Origin: Polynucleobacter sp.
Lineage (GTDB): Bacteria; Pseudomonadota; Gammaproteobacteria; Burkholderiales; Burkholderiaceae
Assembly (NCBI GenBank): GCA_030696845.1
Contig: JAUYRJ010000058.1
Location: 1 to 32,721, forward strand
Direction of reading: 5' to 3'
DNA length: 32,721 bases
Shown here: positions 18,785-26,363 of the stretch, piece by piece
Layout: the number at the start of each line of letters is the position of its first letter
Position numbering within the stretch: the first letter of the stretch is position 1
Translations under genes and position numbers: made by a program
The notes under the pieces: generated by a model
What the model saw: the letters and a program-made list of their open reading frames with translations, nothing else
What the model was told of the DNA's origin: nothing
Databases searched by the model: none

Positions 18785-20065
18785 TTAGGATGTAAGCTGG
18801 GGTTTATAGAGTCGCACGGTCTTTACTCCATGATCGTCGAATTGAATGATCTCCATAATGACTCCCCCGACTTTAATACTCACATCGTGATCTGGGATTT
18901 CTTCTAACTGCTCTAAGATGAGGCCATTGAGCGTGCGTGGGCCGCTGAGGGGCAAGTTCAATCCCAGAAGGCGGTTGAGGTCCCTGAGGTGGGCAGTACC
19001 GGAAGCAAGATAGGTATTGTCTTCTAACCAACACGGTTCATTCGATAAATTAGAGAAGGAGGTGGTGAACTCGCCAATTAACTCTTCCACAATATCTTCA
19101 AAGGTGACAAGCCCTAGCACCTCACCATATTCATCGACCACCAAACTTAAGCGCTGTTGATTATCTTGAAAGAATTGCATCTGCTGCAAGACGGGGGTGC
19201 CACTTGGAATAAAGTACGGCTCACTGAGTAAAGCGATAAAGTCCTCGTGGACTAGTTCGGTATTGCCAAGTAAGGACAAGGCTTTTTTAACCGACAGAAT
19301 GCCAATGATGCGCTCGGCATCGCCATTGCAAACCGGCAATTTATTGTGATAACAGGTTTCCAGTTGCTGCATTACTTCATCGATGGGCCGGGATAAATCC
19401 AAGACTTCAATTTTGGAGCGCGGCGTCATCACGTCGTCTACCAAAATATTTTCCAGGTTGAATAGATTGAGCAAAATGGAGCGGTGGTGGTTCGAGGCAA
19501 ATTGATTGGACTCGAGCACCATGCTGCGCAGTTCCTCCCTGGACATCGTGGTGTTGCGTTGAAGATTATTAAGGCGAAACAGCCACAGTAAGCCTGTCAC
19601 CAATTTATTAATCAGCCACAAGGCGGGCTTCAGAATATAGGTCAGGGGCAAAATAAACCAACCCACATGACTTGCAATTTTTTCCGGGAAGGCGGCGCCA
19701 ATGACCTTGGGGGTGATTTCGCTGAAAATAATGATGAGTAAGGCAACCCCTAAGGTCGCCAAGGAGAGTACTAAACCGCTTTGACCGAATAGGTGCAGCG
19801 CAAGGCTGGTCACCAAAATCGGCAGAATGGTGTTGATGAGGTTATTAGAAATGAGTAGCACCGACAGCAGCGACTCAATACGACTAAGGAGGCGCTCAGC
19901 TAGCGCGGCGCCAGCATGCCCGTTTTTGGCCATAGCGCGAAGGCGGTGGCGGTTGGATGCCAGCATGCTGGTTTCCGCCATGGAGAAAAGCCCTGACAGG
20001 GCGAGCAAAAAGATGACAAGGGCGGCTTGAGTCCAAAGCGGCCATGCATCAAAAAAGGTATCCAT
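18785..20065 (-). CDS. CNNM/CorC-type membrane protein with CBS pair (HlyC/CorC family)
   Basis: Proteins of this family act in magnesium/cobalt homeostasis or efflux. The 426-residue product has a signal-like first helix and a DUF21 (CNNM) membrane domain over about residues 1-185, including the family phrase SGLFSMAETSMLASNRHRLR and IFSEITPKVIGA. It continues with a CBS pair (about 205-335: VDDVMTPRSKIEVLDLS, VVDEYGEVLGLVTFEDIVEELIGE) and a C-terminal CorC_HlyC domain (about 345-420). It is the first gene of the minus-strand operon running into pilB, and starts 117 nt from the divergent ogt. The link between the transporter and the pilus genes is positional only, but I recall the same neighbours in other Burkholderiales. 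Confidence 0.9.
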   Translation of the reverse strand: MDTFFDAWPLWTQAALVIFLLALSGLFSMAETSMLASNRHRLRAMAKNGHAGAALAERLLSRIESLLSVLLISNNLINTILPILVTSLALHLFGQSGLVLSLATLGVALLIIIFSEITPKVIGAAFPEKIASHVGWFILPLTYILKPALWLINKLVTGLLWLFRLNNLQRNTTMSREELRSMVLESNQFASNHHRSILLNLFNLENILVDDVMTPRSKIEVLDLSRPIDEVMQQLETCYHNKLPVCNGDAERIIGILSVKKALSLLGNTELVHEDFIALLSEPYFIPSGTPVLQQMQFFQDNQQRLSLVVDEYGEVLGLVTFEDIVEELIGEFTTSFSNLSNEPCWLEDNTYLASGTAHLRDLNRLLGLNLPLSGPRTLNGLILEQLEEIPDHDVSIKVGGVIMEIIQFDDHGVKTVRLYKPQLTS

Positions 20066-20182
20066 CGGGTTTGCCTATAGTGCTAACGATGCCCTCAATA
20101 TAGCAAAGTGGCTTTTTACTGCCCATCAGCTATCTCTGAATTGCCTGTAATCTATGATCATCAAATATCGGCATCAATTGCT

Positions 20183-20752
20183 ATGAAAACGACAAAAACT
20201 ACTCTAGAACCCGATATCTGCGTTATCTCAGCACCATTTGGACGTTTGGAAGTAGCGACCGAGCTCGTGGATGGCAGTTTGATGGTTTCGCAAATAGCGT
20301 ATTTACCGCAATCAAGGTCGCTAATTTCGCCTGGTAACGCTTTGGCGCTGGAGGTGGAGCGGCAGTGTAAGGCGTACTTTTCAGATCCGGGCGCGGCATT
20401 TGACTTGCCGCTTAAACCCCAAGGGACAGCGTATCAGCGGCGGGTTTGGGATGCGATTGCACAGTTGCGCCCTGGTCAGCGGGTCAGCTATGGCGATATT
20501 GCAAAACGCATTCGCAGCGGCCCACGTGCTGTTGGCAGCGCTTGTGGCGCAAACTATTTTCCGCTGGTGATCCCTTGCCACCGGGTGGTTGCTAAAACCA
20601 GTATGGGTGGTTTTATGAAGCAAAACACTCCCGGTTTATTTCGTGATATCAAGTCTTGGCTGTTAGAGCACGAAGCGCGCGCCGAATCGGGCGACCTGCG
20701 AGAGCGCAAAACTGCCGCATCAGAAAATCCGAGTGGGCCGCAAGTTGCGTGA
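20183..20752 (+). CDS. ogt: O6-alkylguanine-DNA alkyltransferase (Ogt/MGMT family)
   Basis: The protein takes an alkyl group from O6-alkylguanine in DNA onto its own cysteine, a one-use repair reaction. The core phrase FPLVIPCHRVVAK holds the acceptor cysteine, preceded by the DNA-binding helix with its arginine (GPRAVGSACGANY) and followed by GGFMKQ, where the usual sequence is GGYxxG. The frame is open back to GTG 20108; ATG 20183 (189 residues) is preferred because the extra 25 residues are outside the family, but this is not certain and no strong Shine-Dalgarno sequence is seen at either. About 22 residues after the conserved end (LLEHEA) lie antisense over the end of the squalene-synthase-like gene (104-nt overlap). 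Confidence 0.87.
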   Translation: MKTTKTTLEPDICVISAPFGRLEVATELVDGSLMVSQIAYLPQSRSLISPGNALALEVERQCKAYFSDPGAAFDLPLKPQGTAYQRRVWDAIAQLRPGQRVSYGDIAKRIRSGPRAVGSACGANYFPLVIPCHRVVAKTSMGGFMKQNTPGLFRDIKSWLLEHEARAESGDLRERKTAASENPSGPQVA

Positions 20753-21638
20753 AGTAATAGAAAAGCCATACGGTTTTGCGGGATAACTTCACCTCATTGC
20801 CGCTGCCAAAGCGATCGCGATTCGCAATTTTCCCCAGCGTCAGCACGGCCAGACCTAAGGCCAAGAAACAAAAGCGCCGAATGCCAAGCTCGTTTTTGGG
20901 GATCAAGGTAATGTATTGCATCGAATCGGTGATTTTTTGATCGGCGATGCCCAACAAAGCCCGTTGACTAAAGCCTTGCGGCTTCCACGAAACTCCGCGA
21001 GCGCTATCTTCAGGCGAGTCTTTCAAAATATTCGTCATTTGTAAGGCTTGGCCAAAAGATACGGCCAGGGACTCGCGACCCTGAATCGCCCGCGCAAACT
21101 CAGCAGAGTGCGCCGCAAAGACGCTCGTCAGCATTTCGCCAACCACGCCCGCGACAACATAACAGTACTCCTCAAATTCGGCCAAATCCCGCAACCCCAA
21201 AAGCGTTTGCTTTTCATGAAAGCGCAGCATGCCTTGCGACATGATGTCGACGCAACGACTAATGGCGGCTTGTTCGTCTTTACTAAAGCGATGAAAAATA
21301 CGCAAGACCGTGGGGGTGTTGGCAATGAGCTCGTATTCATCGCGGTTGGGATGGTTCTCCAAGGCGAGCAAACAGGGCTTAACAAAATCCATAACCGGGA
21401 TTTCTCCTTGAACCGCCTTCAAGAAGAGCCTTGAGAGTGTGTGCTTGTCTTGGATACTCAGTTTGGGCGCGTCTTCGACCGTGTCAATCATGCGGCAGAG
21501 CAAATAGGTGTTACCCACTACCGACTCCAGCCGCTGGGGTAGGAGTGGAATGGTTAGGGCAAATGTCCTCGATACGGCAGTCAGAATCGATTGCTGATAG
21601 GCCATATCGGCTTGAAATTGCGCAGGCTCCATACTCAT
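20649..21638 (-). CDS. Squalene/phytoene synthase family protein, squalene-synthase-like
   Basis: The family condenses two prenyl diphosphates head to head; here squalene from farnesyl-PP is the likeliest product. The 329-residue protein has SRTFALTIPLLP (23-34), the first Asp-rich motif as DTVED (52-56), the YCYVVAGVVGEMLT phrase (158-171), and the second Asp-rich motif as DSPED (207-211). Both DxxED motifs fit squalene synthase better than phytoene synthase (usually DxxxD). The C-terminal third is helical and hydrophobic, possibly membrane-associated. No hopanoid or carotenoid genes are in the window. Its 3' end overlaps the convergent ogt by 104 nt. A GGAG-type signal before the ATG is not clear. 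Confidence 0.8.
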   Translation of the reverse strand: MSMEPAQFQADMAYQQSILTAVSRTFALTIPLLPQRLESVVGNTYLLCRMIDTVEDAPKLSIQDKHTLSRLFLKAVQGEIPVMDFVKPCLLALENHPNRDEYELIANTPTVLRIFHRFSKDEQAAISRCVDIMSQGMLRFHEKQTLLGLRDLAEFEEYCYVVAGVVGEMLTSVFAAHSAEFARAIQGRESLAVSFGQALQMTNILKDSPEDSARGVSWKPQGFSQRALLGIADQKITDSMQYITLIPKNELGIRRFCFLALGLAVLTLGKIANRDRFGSGNEVKLSRKTVWLFYYFTQLAAHSDFLMRQFCALAGRPIRRALRALTAKT

Positions 21639-21709
21639 GCAGGAATTATGTCAGAGTAGGATGCCCTAGGATGGGTCCATAAACCTTTTTGCGATAAGTG
21701 ACAAAGCCA

Positions 21710-21715
21710 TATAAT
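21710..21715 (+). promoter_or_regulatory. Predicted -10 element (TATAAT) for the sodium:solute symporter gene
   Basis: A perfect TATAAT with a fair -35 candidate TTGCGA (21689-21694) at a short 15-bp spacing. Transcription would start near 21722, which is compatible with a GTG start at 21745 but would leave almost no leader for the TTG at 21727. Confidence 0.45.
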
Positions 21716-21728
21716 TTGGCAAATTCTT

Positions 21729-21735
21729 GGGGGAG
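21729..21735 (+). promoter_or_regulatory. Ribosome binding site GGGGGAG deciding the symporter start
   Basis: GGGGGAG sits 9 nt before GTG 21745. If translation began at the upstream in-frame TTG (21727) this purine run would be inside the gene and the TTG would have no Shine-Dalgarno sequence. Confidence 0.6.
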
Positions 21736-21744
21736 CCATTCGCC

Positions 21745-23157
21745 GTGCTGATTTGGTTTGTCGTCGTCTACTGGATAATTTCTGTCGGCATCGGCCTTTG
21801 GGCGGCCTTGCGCGTTAAAAATACGGCCGACTTCGCAGCGGCAGGACATAGCCTGCCATTGCCTGTGGTTACCGCTACGGTATTTGCAACCTGGTTTGGT
21901 TCTGAGGCGGTGTTAGGCATTCCAGCGGAATTTATCAAAGAAGGCCTGGGGGGAGTAGTAGCCGACCCCTTTGGTTCAGCGCTCTGCTTGATTTTGGTAG
22001 GTCTATTCTTTGCTAAGCACTTGTACAACCGCCGGATGCTCACGATTGGTGATTTTTTTCGAGAAAAGTACGGGCGTACGGTTGAAGTGCTGGTAACCCT
22101 TTGTATTGTGGTTTCCTACTTAGGCTGGGTTGCCGCCCAGATTAAAGCCTTGGGATTGGTCTTTAACGTGGTCTCGGATGGTGCGATTTCACAAGACCTC
22201 GGCATGATTATTGGCGCAGGTAGCGTGCTGATCTATACCTTATTTGGTGGCATGTGGTCGGTTGCGATTACCGACTTTATTCAGATGATCATTATTGTGA
22301 TTGGCATGCTCTATATCGGCGGCGAGATGACTGCGCTCACGGGCGGCTTTACGGTGGTGATTGAACATGCCGCAGCAGCAGGAAAATTCTCCTTTTGGCC
22401 GGACATGAATCTCGCCTCGATATTGGGCTTTATGGCCGCTTTATTTACGATGATGCTAGGCTCGATTCCACAGCAGGATGTCTTTCAGCGCATCAGCTCA
22501 TCCAAGAACGTCAATATCGCAGTGCAAGCATCCATTTTGGGTGGCGTGATGTATTTTATTTTCGCTTTTGTGCCAATGTACTTGGCGTATTCGGCAACAT
22601 TAATTAATCCTGGCTTAGTGGGTCAATACCTTCACACGGATTCCCAGATGATTTTGCCTAAACTGATTCTGGAGCATGCGCCTTTAGTGGCGCAGATCGT
22701 TTTTTTCGGGGCTTTACTCTCGGCGATTAAAAGCTGTGCAAGCGCAACATTGTTGGCGCCCTCTGTGAGTTTTGCCGAAAACATCGTGCGCGGTTTTTAT
22801 AAGCACTTAAGTGATCAACAATTATTAAAAATTATGCGTATCACGGTGTTGTTTTTCACTGTGTTTGTAACGCTATTTGCAATGAATTCACAGCTATCTA
22901 TCTTTAAGATGGTCGAAAGTGCCTACAAAGTCACTTTAGTCGCTGCGTTTGTGCCCTTGGCCTTTGGCATTTACTGGTCTAGGGCAAATCCCTTAGGCGG
23001 CCTATTAGCCGTTGTTTTTGGCTTGACAGTTTGGATTAGTGCTGAGATATTAGCTCCTGAAGCTGTGTTGCCGCCGCAATTGGCGGGGCTCCTCGCAAGC
23101 GTCCTCGGGATGTTGCTCGGTGGTCTAGTCCCCCGTTCTTCACTACGGTCAACGTAA
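21745..23157 (+). CDS. Sodium:solute symporter family (SSS) transporter
   Basis: The 470-residue product is a polytopic membrane protein with about 12-13 hydrophobic helices. It starts in VVVYWIISVGIGLWAALRVKNTADFAAAG, which is the TM1/loop signature of SSS proteins, followed by TATVFATWFGSEAVLGIPAEFIKEGLGGV. The stretch GSIPQQDVFQRISSSKNVNIAVQAS is typical of the SSS core, and the family's sodium-site helix is likely near GALLSAIKSCASATLLAPS. SSS members import proline, pantothenate, acetate, sugars or other solutes; the substrate here cannot be read from sequence. GTG 21745 is chosen over TTG 21727 for its ribosome site. It is divergent from the squalene-synthase-like gene and 115 nt before the PanE-like gene. 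Confidence 0.85.
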   Translation: MLIWFVVVYWIISVGIGLWAALRVKNTADFAAAGHSLPLPVVTATVFATWFGSEAVLGIPAEFIKEGLGGVVADPFGSALCLILVGLFFAKHLYNRRMLTIGDFFREKYGRTVEVLVTLCIVVSYLGWVAAQIKALGLVFNVVSDGAISQDLGMIIGAGSVLIYTLFGGMWSVAITDFIQMIIIVIGMLYIGGEMTALTGGFTVVIEHAAAAGKFSFWPDMNLASILGFMAALFTMMLGSIPQQDVFQRISSSKNVNIAVQASILGGVMYFIFAFVPMYLAYSATLINPGLVGQYLHTDSQMILPKLILEHAPLVAQIVFFGALLSAIKSCASATLLAPSVSFAENIVRGFYKHLSDQQLLKIMRITVLFFTVFVTLFAMNSQLSIFKMVESAYKVTLVAAFVPLAFGIYWSRANPLGGLLAVVFGLTVWISAEILAPEAVLPPQLAGLLASVLGMLLGGLVPRSSLRST

Positions 23158-23191
23158 TGTTGGGCTTGAAAAAATATTTATTCCGCTGTGA

Positions 23192-23205
23192 TTGATCCGC
23201 ATCAA
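23192..23205 (+). promoter_or_regulatory. Perfect FNR/ANR-type box upstream of the PanE-like gene
   Basis: The sequence TTGATCCGCATCAA matches the FNR consensus TTGAT-N4-ATCAA at all ten defined positions. Its centre (23198.5) lies about 41-42 nt before the start site predicted from the -10 element at 23229-23234, the class II activator position. An oxygen-responsive FNR/CRP-family regulator is therefore a likely activator. The regulator itself is not in the window. Confidence 0.7.
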
Positions 23206-23228
23206 GTGATCTCAGAGGGGAAATTACC

Positions 23229-23234
23229 TAATAT
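23229..23234 (+). promoter_or_regulatory. Predicted -10 element (TAATAT) of the FNR-type promoter
   Basis: TAATAT stands 23 nt after the end of the FNR box, with no good -35, as expected of an activator-dependent class II promoter. It gives a leader of about 32 nt to the ATG at 23273, which has GGAG at 23264-23267. Confidence 0.5.
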
Positions 23235-23272
23235 GGATTTAATGAAAAATTTCTTGTTCTTATGGAGTAGTT

Positions 23273-24292
23273 ATGAAAATCTGTGTGATCGGCGGAGGTG
23301 GAGCCATTGGCGGCTACCTAGCTGTCATGTTGGCGAGGGCCGGCAATGACGTAACAGTGGTCGCCCGAGGGGCCACATTAAAAGCGATTCAGGAGAGAGG
23401 GCTGGCTTTAATTACCAATGAAGAGCCAGAGCCTTTGCATGCGAAGGTTACCGCGGTTGAAAAAATCACGGATGCCGGTAAGCCTGACATCATCATTTTG
23501 GCGGTTAAGGCGCATCAGGTTGAGCCTGTGGTGCACGACATGGCTGCCATCATGGGGCCTGACACGATTTTGATTCCGATGCAAAACGGAATTCCGTGGT
23601 GGTATTTCCAGAAGCTCCCTGGCGAGTATCAGGATCATTCTGTCGAAACCGTCGATGCGGGTGGACTCATCATGCGTACCATTAATCCCAACAACATTAT
23701 TGGGTGCGTGGTGTATCCCGCTACGTTTACGCAAGCCCCCGGGGTGATTCGTCACGTTGAGGGCACGCGCTTTCCGATTGGCGAGCTCGATGGCACCGTA
23801 TCGGAGCGCGCCAAGATGGTTTCCGATTTGATGGGAGCTGCTGGTTTTAAGTCCCCTATTTTGGAAGACATTCGCGCGGAGATTTGGCTCAAGCTGTGGG
23901 GCAATATGACCTTCAATCCCATTAGCGCATTAACCCACGGCCACCTTGAAGGCATCTGTCGCCATCCATTAACCAAGGACTTGGCGCGCAATATGATGGC
24001 CGAGGCGCAAACCATTGGCGAAAAGCTGGGCGTCACCTTCCGTGTTGATATTGAGCGCCGCATTGGAGGCGCTGAAAAGGTCGGAAAGCATAAAACATCG
24101 ATGCTGCAGGATTTAGAGGCGGGACGATCATTAGAAATCGATGCTTTGCTCGGTTCAGTGATTGAGCTTGGGCAAATTACCAAGACGCCAACGCCATGCT
24201 TAAGTACTGTATTTGCGTTGACTAAAGTGCTCGATGAGAACGTACAGGCATCGAACGGCAGTTTGGCTTTGCCGTTTGCTGCAGGTTACTAA
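23273..24292 (+). CDS. 2-dehydropantoate 2-reductase family protein (ApbA/PanE-like)
   Basis: The family reduces ketopantoate to pantoate with NADPH for pantothenate/CoA synthesis, though many paralogues act on other keto acids. The 339-residue product begins with the Rossmann loop VIGGGGAIGGYLAVMLARAG. It keeps the ILAVKAHQ stretch, QNGIPWW after the NADP half, and the catalytic EIWLKLWGNMTFNPISAL (Lys and Asn) with the C-terminal KHKTSMLQDLEAGRSLEIDALLG phrase. The ATG has GGAG 5 nt upstream. It is preceded by a perfect FNR-type box and followed by a shared terminator, so it looks like a single-gene transcript. Because of this regulation I do not assign panE itself. Confidence 0.82.
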   Translation: MKICVIGGGGAIGGYLAVMLARAGNDVTVVARGATLKAIQERGLALITNEEPEPLHAKVTAVEKITDAGKPDIIILAVKAHQVEPVVHDMAAIMGPDTILIPMQNGIPWWYFQKLPGEYQDHSVETVDAGGLIMRTINPNNIIGCVVYPATFTQAPGVIRHVEGTRFPIGELDGTVSERAKMVSDLMGAAGFKSPILEDIRAEIWLKLWGNMTFNPISALTHGHLEGICRHPLTKDLARNMMAEAQTIGEKLGVTFRVDIERRIGGAEKVGKHKTSMLQDLEAGRSLEIDALLGSVIELGQITKTPTPCLSTVFALTKVLDENVQASNGSLALPFAAGY

Positions 24293-24339
24293 GATTGCTT
24301 TAGTAAGCCGTATTTTTAAACTAGAGCGCGTATAAAGAC

Positions 24340-24372
24340 AAAAGCCTCGGAGCAGCAATGCCCGAGGCTTTT
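24340..24372. terminator. Bidirectional intrinsic terminator between the PanE-like and FAH-family genes
   Basis: AAAAGCCTCGG (24340-24350) pairs with CCGAGGCTTTT (24362-24372) over an 11-nt loop. T-rich sequence follows on the + strand and A-rich sequence precedes it, so it can end transcripts of both convergent genes. Confidence 0.8.
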
Positions 24373-24414
24373 GATTTGATAGCGCAGTACGGTAGCGCAC
24401 CGCGCAGGCCTTAT

Positions 24415-25182
24415 TTACTCGAAGGTATTGTCGAGCTGACCAATGCCATCAATGATGATGCTGACTTTGCTGCCGGGTTTCATGGAACCCACACCGATGG
24501 AAGTGCCGCAGGCAATGATGTCGCCCACTTCGAGCGTCAGGTCTTGTGAAATCATGCTCACCAGTTTTGCGGGCGGAAAAATCATATCGGCAACCGGGTA
24601 GTTTTGGCGCTCTTGATCATTCAAGATGGTTTTGATGTGCAGCTGGCTGGGGTCAACGCCAGTCGTAATGTAGGGGCCGAAGACGCCAAAGGTATCAAAG
24701 CTCTTGGAGCGAGTCCACTGCGCGTAACCGGGATCGCGGTTGAGGATTTCAATCGCGGTGACATCATTGATGCAGGTGTAGCCAAAAATAGCGGAGGTGG
24801 CTTCAGCTTCGCTAATACTTTGGCAGCGCCGACCAATCACAATGCCGATCTCACCTTCATACACCACCTTGCCGGAATATGACTTAGGCATGCGGATGGT
24901 TTGATTCGCCGCCAAAAAGGAGGTGTTTGATTTTAAGAAATACAAGGGCTCCGCAGGAACGGCGTGTTCGAGTTTGGTGACGAGCGCGTGAAAGTTATCT
25001 ACCAGTGCAACCATCTTGGGTGGTACGCAAGGAATGTCGATCACCACATCGGCCAAACGAAGTGTGGTGCCAGTCGGGGTGGGATTGCAAAACAGATCAC
25101 CGCTGTACACCGCGATCTGATCGTTTTGAACTTGCCCAAAGCCAATTTGACCTTGATGTTGATAGCGTACCCATTGCGTCAT
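24415..25182 (-). CDS. Fumarylacetoacetate hydrolase (FAH) family protein
   Basis: FAH-family enzymes cleave or isomerise acyl-pyruvates and related keto acids, usually in aromatic or sugar-acid breakdown, with a bound divalent metal. The 255-residue product shows the metal ligands in VYEGEIG (Glu109, Glu111) and in GYTCINDVTA (Asp140), the lysine phrase RSKSFDTFGVFGPYI, and the C-terminal LTLEVGDIIACGTSIGVGSMKPG. The N-terminal 60 residues form the usual small beta-rich domain. Exact substrate cannot be assigned; fumarylpyruvate- or 2-hydroxyhepta-2,4-dienedioate-type reactions are typical of this size. It diverges from the GrdB-like gene across 58 nt and shares a terminator with the PanE-like gene. 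Confidence 0.85.
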   Translation of the reverse strand: MTQWVRYQHQGQIGFGQVQNDQIAVYSGDLFCNPTPTGTTLRLADVVIDIPCVPPKMVALVDNFHALVTKLEHAVPAEPLYFLKSNTSFLAANQTIRMPKSYSGKVVYEGEIGIVIGRRCQSISEAEATSAIFGYTCINDVTAIEILNRDPGYAQWTRSKSFDTFGVFGPYITTGVDPSQLHIKTILNDQERQNYPVADMIFPPAKLVSMISQDLTLEVGDIIACGTSIGVGSMKPGSKVSIIIDGIGQLDNTFE

Positions 25183-25240
25183 AATGTTTTCCTTTAGTGT
25201 GTAAATTATTTAATCCGTTCTATCTTATCAAGGATGCGTC

Positions 25241-26185
25241 ATGCCTTCGCCGTCAACGCCTACTGAGCTTATTTTTGCGCCAGAACACGATCAGCCAGTG
25301 CGGTATATGTTGCGTACCCGCAGCTACTACTTAGGCCTCGGTTACGACAACCCGTATGTTTGGGCACATTACACCGATGTGCCATTTACGCCGCTCAAAA
25401 AACCACTGAGCGCGTCTCGGCTTGCTTTAATTACGACCGCAGCACCCTATCAAGCCGATAAGGGGCCGCAAGGACCAGGCGCTCCCTACAATGCCAGCGC
25501 CAAGTTTTATGAGCCCTATGCGGACTCTATGAATGGCACTCCGGATTTGCGCATTGCGCACGTGGGCATCGATCGTCAGCATGCCAATATGAGCGATAGC
25601 CAGTGCTGGTTTCCGCAAGAGGCGGCGCGTGCAGCGCAGCAATCTGGCCGGATCGGATCGCTCTCGCCGCGTTTTTATGGATTGCCGACCAATCGCAGTC
25701 AGCGCCATACCGTGGAGGTCGATGCGCCGGCAATCATTGCAATGTGCCAAGCGGATGGGGTTGATGTGGCGGTGCTGATACCGAATTGCCCCATTTGCCA
25801 TCAATGCCAAAGTTTATTGGCGCGCGCTTTGGAGGCGGCAGGGATATCAACGGTGGTGATGGCGAGCGCAAAAGACATTGTCGAGTATTGCGGAGTGCCG
25901 CGCCTGTTGTTCAGTGATTTTCCATTGGGTAATGCCGCCGCAAGACCCCATGATCCTGAGTCGCGTGCCATCAATTTTGAGTGGGCGCTGCGCGTGTTGG
26001 AATCGGCGCCAGGACCGCGAACCACCATGCAGTCTCCGCTGATATGGAGCGAGGACCCTGCTTGGAAGTTGGATTACTCAAACATTGAGCGTTTATCAGC
26101 GGAAGAGGTGGCCCGCCTAAAGGAAGAGGCGGAGCGGGCGCGCGAGACTGCCAAAGCACTGCGATTAAAAACCGTAGGGAAGTAG
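25241..26185 (+). CDS. GrdB/PrdB-like protein (glycine/sarcosine/betaine/proline reductase B family), function unknown
   Basis: The 314-residue product resembles the family annotated as glycine/sarcosine/betaine reductase selenoprotein B-like, known from anaerobes for reductive deamination but also present in aerobes with no known role. Similar parts, from memory of the family, are [22 protein letters not shown] (89-109), [25 protein letters not shown], and [25 protein letters not shown]. Cys183 and Cys186 (CPIC) and Cys189 fall where reductase B proteins carry their redox motif; no in-frame TGA suggests selenocysteine. [17 protein letters not shown] follows, like the VPxxxxxxxPLG region of GrdB. 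The C-terminal 30 residues are a charged helix. AAGGA stands before the ATG. Confidence 0.65.
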   Translation: MPSPSTPTELIFAPEHDQPVRYMLRTRSYYLGLGYDNPYVWAHYTDVPFTPLKKPLSASRLALITTAAPYQADKGPQGPGAPYNASAKFYEPYADSMNGTPDLRIAHVGIDRQHANMSDSQCWFPQEAARAAQQSGRIGSLSPRFYGLPTNRSQRHTVEVDAPAIIAMCQADGVDVAVLIPNCPICHQCQSLLARALEAAGISTVVMASAKDIVEYCGVPRLLFSDFPLGNAAARPHDPESRAINFEWALRVLESAPGPRTTMQSPLIWSEDPAWKLDYSNIERLSAEEVARLKEEAERARETAKALRLKTVGK

Positions 26186-26201
26186 TGTGTTTGAAGTGAT
26201 G

Positions 26202-26278
26202 TGGTCGGAATGAGAGGATTCGAACCTCCGACCCCCTCGTCCCGAACGAGGTGCGCTACCAGGCTGCGCTACATTCCG
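26202..26278 (-). tRNA. tRNA-Pro, anticodon CGG
   Basis: Read on the minus strand, a 77-nt cloverleaf starts with CGGAATG and ends with CATTCCG-A-CCA, so CCA is encoded. The acceptor arms pair fully, the anticodon arm is CCTCG-TTCGGGA-CGAGG with anticodon CGG, and the T arm contains GGTTCGAATCC. The anticodon reads the proline codon CCG. It lies between the GrdB-like gene and ispB. Confidence 0.96.
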
Positions 26279-26363
26279 TAATGCAAATCAGTTCACTGCA
26301 ATGGACTGCTAACTGCATCATTTTATCCGACCTAGACTGGTCATTGGCAGCCTTAAGTTAAGT
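26279..26363. other. Gap between tRNA-Pro and ispB, nothing firm found
   Basis: This gap should hold the tRNA promoter on the minus strand; TAAAAT is a weak -10 candidate about 45 nt before the tRNA, without a convincing -35. An imperfect inverted repeat (CAGT...ACTG near 26290-26310) is too short to interpret. Confidence 0.3.

Noticed and set aside
21048..21434. 128-codon + strand frame inside the squalene-synthase-like gene
   Set aside because: The minus-strand protein has both catalytic motifs here; the + frame shows nothing recognisable.
26202..26278. Integration site (att) duplication at tRNA-Pro
   Set aside because: I saw no second copy of the tRNA 3' end within the window and no integrase gene.
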